A stretch of DNA of 31,809 nucleotides. Origin: Bacteroidia bacterium. Its GTDB lineage: Bacteria; Bacteroidota; Bacteroidia; Bacteroidales; CAJPTX01. The notes below the pieces were generated by a model that had not been told where the DNA came from, ran no database searches, and saw only the letters and a program-made list of their open reading frames with translations. Positions 1 through 7,776 of this stretch are shown piece by piece (position 1 is the stretch's first letter; each line of letters starts with the position of its first letter). Made by a program: the position numbers and the translations under genes. The DNA is taken from assembly GCA_905373625.1 (NCBI GenBank), contig CAJPTS010000001.1, positions 1 through 31,809 of the forward strand, read 5' to 3'.

Positions 1-34
1 CGCAATGCAAATAATACACGTCATGGTATGATGG

Positions 35-56
35 CGGGCGAGGCATGCCTCGCCCG
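35..56. terminator. 22-bp perfect palindrome, possible terminator of an upstream gene
   Basis: The 22 bases are an exact inverted repeat, a GC-rich arm (CGGGCGAGGCA) followed directly by its complement. As RNA it would form a strong hairpin. No run of T follows on the plus strand (TTAAAG), so it is a weak match to a classical rho-independent terminator. It may terminate a gene left of the window or be a symmetrical protein-binding site. The rest of 1-212 shows no credible gene; TACTTTTT at 192-199 resembles a Bacteroidota -7 box (TAnnTTTG) with one mismatch and could serve the gene starting at 213. Confidence 0.45.
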
Positions 57-212
57 TTAAAGATGTAAATAACGTTTTTGGATAGCTCTGCAACGATACG
101 ACAGCGCAAAGAATAGACTCGCAGCTCACCAACGCAAAGTCTTACTGTATAAAGCCGTCTGTTAGTGCATATTTCGGGCTAACTTTACCTATACTTTTTA
201 GCGTATGGAACG

Positions 213-3200
213 ATGCCCAAACAATCGCACTTTACCCTACGTAGGGAGCTGAAAGCACTGACTGTAACAAAAGAACAGTTATTATCATTTGCCGTCCAAT
301 TGGACGCCTTTTTACAGGACGTGGAACGTAATCGCACTGAAGAAGAACAGAAGAATTTCCTCCAACGTTTCTTAGAGACGGCGTTTTACGCAGGCTGTAC
401 TCTACCTGGAGTAAACGCCTATGATTTGGTACTTTACTCCACGGAAAAGAAAACGGACATTGAAGTTCTTATGGAGGTAAAAAGCACCTCCAACACGACA
501 GAGATGCCAACGCCCCATGAACTCAATAAAAAAGCACTTCAACAACTTGTGGTTTATTATCTCCGCGAACGTGTTACCAACAAGAACAAAAGTCTGCGAC
601 ACCTTGTGGTCACCAATCTTTACACATTTTTCTGTTTTGATGCGACGGTCTTCTACGAAGAGTTTTACAAAAAGCATGCAACTACTTTTTGCGAGATAGA
701 AACTGGTCAGCACGAGATTACAAAAAGTGCTGATCTGTACAAGGCTTTTGCATATAATGCCATAGAAGCGGTAAAAAGTGCACTCCCATTTGATTATGTA
801 GATCTGCGGGAATACCGCGATGCTATACAGGAGGTATTGGATGGAAAAGAGAACAAAGAGCTCACTGAACTCTACAAATTCTTTAGCCCTTCGCATCTTC
901 TCAAGCGCCCACTACATGCAGAGCCTAATCAACTTGATCGGCACTTCTACAATGAGCTGCTATACTTGCTTGGGCTCGAAGAGCAAAAAGGCGAGGGAAG
1001 TAAAATAGTAATTGCGCGTGCACGTAAACCCAACTATGCTTCGCTCATAGAACAGACATACGCCAAAGTTGAACTCGCTTTTGATTCTTTTTTGCAGCGC
1101 GAACAGTACGGAGCAACGTCTGCGGAGCAGAAGTTTAATATCGCCCTAGAGCTTGTAATCACATGGCTTAACCGTATTCTTTTTCTTAAACTGTTGGAAA
1201 CTCAGCTCCTGAATTACAATGCCGCCAACTCAGCGCTCCAGTTTCTTAACAAGGCGAAGATTCGCGATTTTACGGCTCTCAACAATCTTTTCTTTGCCGT
1301 ACTTGCCATCCCGATAGAACAACGCAGTGGCGCTTTCAAAGAACGATTTTGCCATGTGCCTTACCTCAATAGTTCACTCTTTGAAGAAACTGCGCTGGAG
1401 CATGAAGTGAAAATCAGTGGTCTGGAGTCCCAAGAGTGCCTCCCCCTTTACGCGCAAAGCATCTTGAAAAAAGAACGTGTTGAACTGCCCGAGACGTTGC
1501 CTATTTTTGATTATCTGTTTGCCTTTCTCGAAGCCTATGATTTCGGAAGTTGGCAAGAGGACGAGACTATGCAGCGTAAAACGCTCATCAATGCTAGCGT
1601 ATTAGGGCTCATTTTTGAGAAAATAAACGGTCATAAAGATGGGGCGATTTTTACCCCGAGTTACATTACGGCATACATCTGCCGAGAAACTATTGAGCGC
1701 GCGATTATTGATAAATTCAACGCGCGTTATGAGTGGCAATGCCGAGATATTACAGAGTTGTACAACCAGCTAGATCGTGTAGATAAGCGAGAGTCCAATA
1801 CACTTTTCAATACCATAACGATTTGCGATCCCGCTGTAGGCTCTGGGCATTTTCTCGTCTCGGCACTCAACGAACTCATTTACTTAAAACACCGTTTAGG
1901 GATATTGCAAGATGAGAGGGGACAAGCAATTCGCCATACGGATTACGAGATCGAGATTGTAAATGATGAACTACAGATATCCGTGGCGGGAAAACAGTTT
2001 TTCTATACTCCGACTAACGCCGAGAGTCAACGTGTGCAAGAGATACTCTTCAACGAAAAACGTTACCTCATAGAGCACTGCTTATTTGGGGTAGATATTA
2101 ACCCGACTTCGGTGCAAATCTGCCGTTTACGACTCTGGATCGAGCTTCTTAAGCATGCCTACTATACGCGGGAGAGTGATTATAAAGCTCTGGAAACATT
2201 GCCGAATATAGATATCAACATAAAGTGTGGGAATGCCGTGGTTTACTCGCTGCCGCTGCGAGGCAAGTGGAATGACCCGAACGCCCAAAATTTACGCGAG
2301 CTATTTGCCGAGTATTATACGACGAGCGAAAAGGGGCGCAAGCGGACAATTGTCCAAGAGATAGAGGGCTATAATAATGCGCTAAAAGAGAAACTCAGGG
2401 CAGAAGAAACAAGGAATGCACAGGAGCTTGTGCTTTATTGGGAAAAGGAGGTAAAGACGCTTACGCAGCGATATAATGAGGCGACAGCGAGTGAGTGGAA
2501 TAAATATAATCCTACTGTAGTAAAGACTGCGTTGAAGCAAGCCAAGGAGGCGTATAAGAAAGCTACTCAAGCCTTGGAGGACGTGTATAGAAATAACGCG
2601 AGCGCTCGTACATTTGAATGGCGCTTAGAGTTCCCAGAGGTGTGGGACTCTAATGGCGAGTTTGTCGGCTTTGATATTGTGCTAGGGAATCCGCCATATA
2701 TCAAGGAATACGAAAACAAGCTAGCCTTTACACAATTCAAAGCCACGTCGCCCTATTATATGGGAAAAATGGATCTGTGGTACGGCTTCTTGTGTGTCGG
2801 ACTTGATTTGCTGCGCGCGGACGGTTTATTATGTTTCATTGCAACAAACAACTGGACTACTAGCGCGGGCGCAAAGAAAATGCGAGAACGAATTTTAGAA
2901 GTAGCCACGATCCGTTCGCTCATTGACTTCAATGACTACATGGTCTTTGAAAACGCAAGTATACAGACCATGATTTTACTTTTGCAGCGCAGAGGCGCAG
3001 AAGAAAAGTATTCATTTGATTATCGGAAACTCTCTGCCGAACAGATTGCATCTACAGACGCAATAGCATTCTTGGAGAATACTGCAACCCCTTCCGATGT
3101 ATTTGCTCCTGTGATTGATCCAAGCAATATGTCATTACAATCTTGGACGTTTGTTACTGCCGAAACGGATAGGTGCTTGGCTAGTATCGAAAGAGGAGCA

Positions 3201-3995
3201 CAATTCTTTCGGGAGAATGAAATTGCACAAGGAATTGTGTGTCCCCAAGATGTACTGAATAGGGCTGGACAAGCGAAATTGAGAAGTGGACAGATCGGTG
3301 ATGGGATAATGGTTCTAAGCCAAAAAGAGATCAATTCTTTAGAACTCTGTAAGCACGAACTTGACCTATTGCGTCCCTATTACACGACGGAAGAAGTGCA
3401 ACGCTATTATTGTAACCCACAAAATACAAGCTGGATTATTTATACAGACGGAAAGGCAAACAAAAAATTTGAAGAAGGGGAGTATCCTAGCTTAAAAAGA
3501 CATTTGGATAAATACGAGACCGTCATAACCTCGTCTAATAAACCTTACGGCTTGCATCGCGCGCGAAAAGAATCTTTCTTTTTAGGAGAAAAAATAATAT
3601 GCCAAAGGAAGTGTATCGGTAAGCCTTCTTTCGCCTATGCTGCCTTCCCTACATACGTGTCAGCCACATTCTATGTGATTAAAACTGAACGTTTTGACCT
3701 AAAATTTCTAACGGGGCTACTAAACTCCAAATTGATAGCGTTTTGGTTACGACATAAAGGAAAGATGCAAGGGCGCAATTACCAAATAGATAAAGAGCCA
3801 TTACTGCAAATCCCGATTAAAAGTATAGGCGAGATTGACAAACAAATAGTACAGCAAGTAGAGAAAATTCTTCAATCTAAACGCACTGCCCCCGAGACGG
3901 ATACGTCAGCTGAAGAAGCTGAGATAGATTCCTTAGTATACCAGCTATACGGTCTAGATTTACCCGATATCGCCATAATAGAAAAAGGCTCTTGA
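213..3995 (+). CDS. Type IIG restriction-modification enzyme (fused nuclease, DNA adenine methyltransferase, specificity domain)
   Basis: A 1260-residue single-chain restriction-modification protein of the Eco57I-like type IIG class, expected to cut DNA and methylate adenine at the same asymmetric site. The N-terminal part holds a PD-(D/E)xK-like nuclease motif: D82 followed by E88-V-K90. The middle is an N6-adenine methyltransferase with motif I DPAVGSGHF (from about residue 539) and the catalytic motif IV NPPY (826-829), with LFGVDINPTSVQICRLRLW between them. The C-terminal third resembles a TaqI-type target-recognition domain, with LTGLLNSKLIAFWLRHKGK near the end. The frame is intact and the length fits the family. 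It stands alone: no separate specificity subunit, methylase or BREX/DISARM partner is nearby. The ATG at 213 has little Shine-Dalgarno sequence upstream, as is usual in Bacteroidota. PglX-like methylases share the core, but the N-terminal nuclease motif favours type IIG. The recognition site cannot be told. Confidence 0.9.
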   Translation: MPKQSHFTLRRELKALTVTKEQLLSFAVQLDAFLQDVERNRTEEEQKNFLQRFLETAFYAGCTLPGVNAYDLVLYSTEKKTDIEVLMEVKSTSNTTEMPTPHELNKKALQQLVVYYLRERVTNKNKSLRHLVVTNLYTFFCFDATVFYEEFYKKHATTFCEIETGQHEITKSADLYKAFAYNAIEAVKSALPFDYVDLREYRDAIQEVLDGKENKELTELYKFFSPSHLLKRPLHAEPNQLDRHFYNELLYLLGLEEQKGEGSKIVIARARKPNYASLIEQTYAKVELAFDSFLQREQYGATSAEQKFNIALELVITWLNRILFLKLLETQLLNYNAANSALQFLNKAKIRDFTALNNLFFAVLAIPIEQRSGAFKERFCHVPYLNSSLFEETALEHEVKISGLESQECLPLYAQSILKKERVELPETLPIFDYLFAFLEAYDFGSWQEDETMQRKTLINASVLGLIFEKINGHKDGAIFTPSYITAYICRETIERAIIDKFNARYEWQCRDITELYNQLDRVDKRESNTLFNTITICDPAVGSGHFLVSALNELIYLKHRLGILQDERGQAIRHTDYEIEIVNDELQISVAGKQFFYTPTNAESQRVQEILFNEKRYLIEHCLFGVDINPTSVQICRLRLWIELLKHAYYTRESDYKALETLPNIDINIKCGNAVVYSLPLRGKWNDPNAQNLRELFAEYYTTSEKGRKRTIVQEIEGYNNALKEKLRAEETRNAQELVLYWEKEVKTLTQRYNEATASEWNKYNPTVVKTALKQAKEAYKKATQALEDVYRNNASARTFEWRLEFPEVWDSNGEFVGFDIVLGNPPYIKEYENKLAFTQFKATSPYYMGKMDLWYGFLCVGLDLLRADGLLCFIATNNWTTSAGAKKMRERILEVATIRSLIDFNDYMVFENASIQTMILLLQRRGAEEKYSFDYRKLSAEQIASTDAIAFLENTATPSDVFAPVIDPSNMSLQSWTFVTAETDRCLASIERGAQFFRENEIAQGIVCPQDVLNRAGQAKLRSGQIGDGIMVLSQKEINSLELCKHELDLLRPYYTTEEVQRYYCNPQNTSWIIYTDGKANKKFEEGEYPSLKRHLDKYETVITSSNKPYGLHRARKESFFLGEKIICQRKCIGKPSFAYAAFPTYVSATFYVIKTERFDLKFLTGLLNSKLIAFWLRHKGKMQGRNYQIDKEPLLQIPIKSIGEIDKQIVQQVEKILQSKRTAPETDTSAEEAEIDSLVYQLYGLDLPDIAIIEKGS

Positions 3996-4293
3996 TATAC
4001 GGCGGGATTTTGAACTCTTGCAACTAGTTCTCGAGCCTGTTTGCACCTATTTAGCGCGTTGTCAATGACGAAAGCAACGTTCAGACACTATCCACGATTA
4101 AAGCTAATGCTGACTCTGCACGTACACGTTTTTGTACTACAAAAGGGACAAAAATGAGACGCGACCCAATAAGAGACGCGGGACGAAAAAAGCTCAATGC
4201 GATGGCGCTATATTAACGCCTTTATTGTCTAAAATGTGATTTACGAGCGGAGGCACGCGTTGCACTCCAAAGTCGTGAAGCGTTTGGTGTTAC
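3996..4293. other. Intergenic region between convergent genes
   Basis: This 298-bp gap separates the 3' ends of the restriction enzyme (plus) and the PorP/SprF gene (minus). I see no credible reading frame and no RNA gene. An imperfect hairpin at 4249-4268 (GGAG/CTCC outer stem, GCA/TGC inner stem with a bulge) is a weak terminator candidate for the leftward genes. No strong poly-T hairpin was found for the rightward gene. Confidence 0.5.
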
Positions 4294-5316
4294 CTATTTC
4301 CCCAGTTTACGCGGTGCGACACGAAAGCCAACCAAGAGCTCGTGTGTCCCGTATTTGCCAATTACTTCTGGACCTGCCACAGTGTAGCTAAATGCGTAGC
4401 CAAAAGTAAGGCGGTTGTAGCGCACGCCGCCCGACACGGTGATGTCTGAAAAGGTTCGATAACCGAGTGAGCCCCAATATTTATTCTCGCCCTCAATCTT
4501 AAAATTGATGTCGGCTGTCCATTGTGCGCGCCCATTGATTGTAACTATCGTGGAGGGCTCAAAGATCACCCCGCGTCGTAGTTCAAATTTATAGCCACCG
4601 AGCAGATACAGTTGCCGCAGCTGACGGTAAGTGTATGCTTCGTTGTAGGTGCCAAATTGCAGAGCATTCTGTAATAGCGAGTTCGCTGAGATTCCTCCCC
4701 AGAAACGCCCATTTGAAAAGGCGAACCCGATATTGAAATCGGGGGTGTAACCCTTTATAGGTTTACCCGCTGCGATCAGAGGATCGTCCACACGGACATC
4801 AAAAAGGTCGGTCGGCAGAACATTTACTTTGTACTGCATGAAGGACATCCCAACGCCGCCTGCGAGCATCCAGTCTCCCGCCAGAATTTGATAGGCGTAG
4901 CCTACTTGTATTCCTGTACGTCGTACACGCCCGTTAACATCATTTATTAACGTGCCCGCGAGCCCCATACTTGCATTTCTAAGAATCTCTGCTCGTGTAC
5001 GGGCTGAGGAACCTCGCCGTACACTTTTCGATTCAAGAGGCGTTCCTAAGACAGGATTATCAAAGAGATTGGTTTGAAAATTAAGCGAATAGGTACGTGG
5101 GCGCTCCTTGTAGCCGATCCACTGCTCTCGGGCGATAAGTACAAATTCGGTAATACCATCTGCGCCCGCGAATGCGGGATTGACGTAGTAGGGATTCTGT
5201 AGATACTGATTGTAGATGACTTGCTGCTGCGCGTATCCTGTGTGAGCTAAGATAAGTAGCAGTGTGCCCAAAGATAGCAGGCGACAAAGTAACAACTTGC
5301 TGTACATCTTTCGCAT
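4294..5316 (-). CDS. PorP/SprF-family type IX secretion system outer-membrane protein
   Basis: A 340-residue protein of the PorP/SprF family: outer-membrane beta-barrels that in Bacteroidota assist secretion or surface attachment of type IX substrates, especially those with type B C-terminal domains. The mature N-terminus, QQQVIYNQYLQNPYYVNPAF, is the family signature (Q-Q-Y...NP-xx-NPAFAG). A signal peptide precedes it (hydrophobic LLSLGTLLLILA, cleavage near GYA/QQQ). The rest alternates short amphipathic strands with glycine turns, as expected for a barrel. The frame opens nine codons earlier, at 5343, but the ATG at 5316 is preferred: it has a purine-rich GAGAGGAAGG just upstream and avoids overlap with the preceding gene, which ends at 5333. 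It is the last gene of a leftward block behind a CHU_C-domain protein, the usual cargo/partner pairing (compare SprB/SprF). The exact cargo is inferred from position. Confidence 0.88.
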   Translation of the reverse strand: MRKMYSKLLLCRLLSLGTLLLILAHTGYAQQQVIYNQYLQNPYYVNPAFAGADGITEFVLIAREQWIGYKERPRTYSLNFQTNLFDNPVLGTPLESKSVRRGSSARTRAEILRNASMGLAGTLINDVNGRVRRTGIQVGYAYQILAGDWMLAGGVGMSFMQYKVNVLPTDLFDVRVDDPLIAAGKPIKGYTPDFNIGFAFSNGRFWGGISANSLLQNALQFGTYNEAYTYRQLRQLYLLGGYKFELRRGVIFEPSTIVTINGRAQWTADINFKIEGENKYWGSLGYRTFSDITVSGGVRYNRLTFGYAFSYTVAGPEVIGKYGTHELLVGFRVAPRKLGK

Positions 5317-5332
5317 TTTGCCTTCCTCTCTG

Positions 5333-6556
5333 CTATCGAACAATAGTGACTGAGCCGCGTGCTACTTTCTGTTGATAGTTCTCTATGTAGATAATCTCGT
5401 AATGGTAAGAGTCTACGGGGAGTACGCGTCCGCGGATATCAACGCCATCCCAAGGCTCGTAGCCATCGTTTTTGTGCCATACAAGAGTTCCCCAACGGTC
5501 ATATACACGCACTTCGGTGACCTCGGGTATTGTCGACGGGCGATGTGCTGTAGGATCTACGGCTATTTGCCACGTATCGTTAATGCCATCTCCATTTGGC
5601 GTAAATGCGGCGGGGATGCGGAGCAATGTCTCCGCCATGGCTGTGATTTGTATCGAGTCTGTTGAGGAGCAGCCTGCCTCATTGGTGACCTTAAGGCGTA
5701 TGAACTGGCTACCATCATAACCATGTAATGTTATGCTAGAGGTACTAGGAGTAACATAAGCCCACCAAGGAGCTGATGCGTTATCTGTAAACCACTCGTA
5801 TTTGGTAAACGTCGGGTTGTAAACGTCAATTTGATGTTCGTCTTCGTCGCGTAAAAAGATATCAGGACCTAAATCGAACGCAGGAGGCGGATTTAGTACA
5901 GCCTTAACGCCTGCATAGGCACAAGAGTAGTCGGGCAGATAATATCTGACGCGTTGTGTAACCGTGTCTGTAACGGTGTATTCGGGCGAGGGTAGAGGAG
6001 TTGTCGATGGGTGTACATAGAGGCGTAGTGCATTCTGAAACGTGGGGAGGAGGGAGAAATCTATCTTGTATGGTGGTTCGTTTTCGCAGAACTGCACAAA
6101 TTCTTTTCGTGCCAGCATCTCGCTCGTGCTGACCATTAGGTCTGTTTTGTAAGGTTCGCTTAACCCACACTGGGTCTGCTGTACGACTTCTATGGTATAT
6201 ATACCTCCTACGCTCGCATTGTCTCTATCTATCCACGTGATAGCCACACTATCTCCGCGCGGATTAAGCAATGTGATGTTGCTAGGCGCTATATCTACTT
6301 TCGTACCATTCGGTAAAAATGTGTAAGCCGTCCAGATGAAATTGGCAGTGCTATTTTCGCCTTTGACGCCGTATTTCTGTTTGTCGCCATAACAAACGCT
6401 AGGTAATTGTTGCTGCGGGGCTCCCCATTCGGGTTCTTGGAAAGGAGCACGCGTACGCAGACTTTTCCGCGTTCCTGCTTGCGCTTGAGGCAAGAGAGAA
6501 AGAAGGAGGATGAAGAACAAGAATGTTAGTTCTCGGGGCTTCACGATCTGCGTCAT
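5333..6556 (-). CDS. Secreted protein with gliding-motility-associated (CHU_C, type B) C-terminal sorting domain
   Basis: A 407-residue exported protein. Residues 1-27 form a signal peptide (hydrophobic FLFFILLLSLLPQAQA). Residues 71-146 look like a PKD/Ig-like domain with a conserved Trp, ITLLNP and a Y-T-I-E-V strand ending CGLSEP. A second strand-rich module covers roughly 220-305. Residues 312-407 are the CHU_C domain: AFTPNGDGINDTW, VYDRWGTLVW, WDG, then VDSYHYEI and the terminal RGSVTIVR. In Bacteroidota this domain directs export through the type IX system and attachment to the surface, commonly with a PorP/SprF partner, which lies directly downstream with a 16-base gap. It is short for an adhesin of the SprB type, so it may be a structural or linker cell-surface protein. 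Function beyond sorting and localisation is unknown. Confidence 0.88.
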   Translation of the reverse strand: MTQIVKPRELTFLFFILLLSLLPQAQAGTRKSLRTRAPFQEPEWGAPQQQLPSVCYGDKQKYGVKGENSTANFIWTAYTFLPNGTKVDIAPSNITLLNPRGDSVAITWIDRDNASVGGIYTIEVVQQTQCGLSEPYKTDLMVSTSEMLARKEFVQFCENEPPYKIDFSLLPTFQNALRLYVHPSTTPLPSPEYTVTDTVTQRVRYYLPDYSCAYAGVKAVLNPPPAFDLGPDIFLRDEDEHQIDVYNPTFTKYEWFTDNASAPWWAYVTPSTSSITLHGYDGSQFIRLKVTNEAGCSSTDSIQITAMAETLLRIPAAFTPNGDGINDTWQIAVDPTAHRPSTIPEVTEVRVYDRWGTLVWHKNDGYEPWDGVDIRGRVLPVDSYHYEIIYIENYQQKVARGSVTIVR

Positions 6557-6595
6557 TTATTTAGGGAACACTTTTTTATGAAAAGAGGGGCGCAT

Positions 6596-6630
6596 GAGGG
6601 TGTGTCAAAATAGAAATTTGGCACACCCTC
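6596..6630 (-). terminator. Hairpin between two secreted-protein genes
   Basis: GAGGGTGTG (6596-6604) is matched by CACACCCTC (6622-6630), extended by a T-G wobble and a C-G pair, giving an 11-pair stem with a 13-base loop. It lies 24 bases after the end of the leftward gene 7694-6654. On the minus strand the stem is followed by CCCCTCTTTTCATAAAAAAG, which is T-rich but interrupted. It probably acts as a terminator, or attenuates transcription or stabilises the 3' end, between the Ig-like protein and the CHU_C protein. The next gene starts at 6556, so read-through would be needed for co-transcription. Confidence 0.65.
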
Positions 6631-6653
6631 CTACGTCCGTTTTAATTCTTACA

Positions 6654-7694
6654 CTAGTAGTTGTAAGGAATATGATAGATAGGACCAGTCTTCGGCTTAG
6701 CCGTGAGGCGTGCAGTCGCTACCAAATTCTTTGTGAGATCGAAATCGTAACTGGTTGGAGCAGTAAACCCAGGGTCAATGGGATTATCTGAGCGATGAGA
6801 GATGGAAGACACAATACCAGTGCGTGTCTCGGCTCCACCTAAGAAGAATATTACTTCAACATAGTCTTCATCTAGGGCGGGATCTGGTATCGCAGGTATA
6901 TTGAACGTAACGTCTGTAGCGTCTAATACCGCAAATTTCGTTGCAAGAGGATGTTCCACCAATTGTGTTTTCACACCATCAATTACGTAAGTACCGTCAG
7001 TTTTATGACGGTAAATGACATAGTTAATTGAAAAGGAGTATTTGCGCAGGCCTTGATCAGCTGCGAGAATCCCCTCTTCCGTAGACTTCAAGGTCAGCTT
7101 AATTTGTTGACCAGTAAAATCGGTTTTATCACAACTCTTCAGAACAATACCTTTGAAATTTTGGATCTCGGTAATAACTCCTGCGCCTGGCAAAGTTACG
7201 TTATCTGCGGTAGGCGTCTTCCCTATGACTTCGGCAGCGGTAATTTCAAGTTTAGGCTCGCTGGTACCGATAATTTTAATCTTAGACGGCTCGCCGTCGC
7301 CACAGCTTCCTACCTCGTGCACATCAATATCGTAAGTAGTATTAGCCGTATTTACTGTAATAGTTGCCATGTTAGCTGCAGGTACAATGGTGATACCTAC
7401 TGTAGGATTAGCAATCCAGTTCCACGTAGCCTTAAGATCCCCCGCAGGTAGAACAACATGGTCGCGCGGCGCAGCTAAATCGGGGTGTGAAATGGTACTT
7501 GGCGCAACATAATATGGCAGAGCTTTGCCTACAGTCTGATAAGACACATTTGCAGGCGTGGTTTTGTCAGCCCTCGTATAATTGTCCGCGTTGTCTGCAT
7601 AGACTGCACGATCATCTGCTGGCTGTGCAAAAGCAGCGGATATACTCAACCCACTGATAAACAGCCCAACGAGTAATATTTTTCCTACTCTCAT
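6654..7694 (-). CDS. Secreted protein with Ig/PKD-like domain, function unknown
   Basis: A 346-residue exported protein I cannot assign to a named family. Residues 1-24 are a clear signal peptide (MRVGKILLVGLFISG..., cleavage near AFA/QP). Residues 89-146 closely resemble the Ig-like region of the CHU_C protein encoded next to it: both have a Trp near the start, an ITIVP or ITLLNP strand, a Y-D-I-D-V or Y-T-I-E-V strand, a Cys-Gly pair, and an ending GTSE or STSE. The remainder is strand-rich with no enzyme motif. Unlike its neighbour it has no recognisable type IX C-terminal sorting domain; it ends PIYHIPYNY. It may stay in the periplasm, or belong to a surface complex with the neighbouring CHU_C and PorP/SprF proteins. 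The reading frame is intact. No clean -7 promoter box was seen in the 82 bases upstream. Confidence 0.75.
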   Translation of the reverse strand: MRVGKILLVGLFISGLSISAAFAQPADDRAVYADNADNYTRADKTTPANVSYQTVGKALPYYVAPSTISHPDLAAPRDHVVLPAGDLKATWNWIANPTVGITIVPAANMATITVNTANTTYDIDVHEVGSCGDGEPSKIKIIGTSEPKLEITAAEVIGKTPTADNVTLPGAGVITEIQNFKGIVLKSCDKTDFTGQQIKLTLKSTEEGILAADQGLRKYSFSINYVIYRHKTDGTYVIDGVKTQLVEHPLATKFAVLDATDVTFNIPAIPDPALDEDYVEVIFFLGGAETRTGIVSSISHRSDNPIDPGFTAPTSYDFDLTKNLVATARLTAKPKTGPIYHIPYNY

Positions 7695-7776
7695 TTCTGA
7701 AAACCTTTCTTTATGCTCTTTACTAACGTTAATCTTCTTCTAATTGGTACAAGCCTTAACACTTTGCGGTAGGTTA

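Noticed and set aside
402..896. Open frame of 164 codons on the minus strand inside the restriction enzyme gene.
   Set aside because: It lies wholly antisense to a well-supported enzyme, has no signal or motif, and contains low-complexity hydrophobic composition typical of a shadow frame.
4274..4287. GTGAAGCGTTTGGT occurs here and again at 22818-22831, both just after leftward genes.
   Set aside because: A 14-base match is expected by chance about once or twice in a window this long; no wider similarity flanks it.
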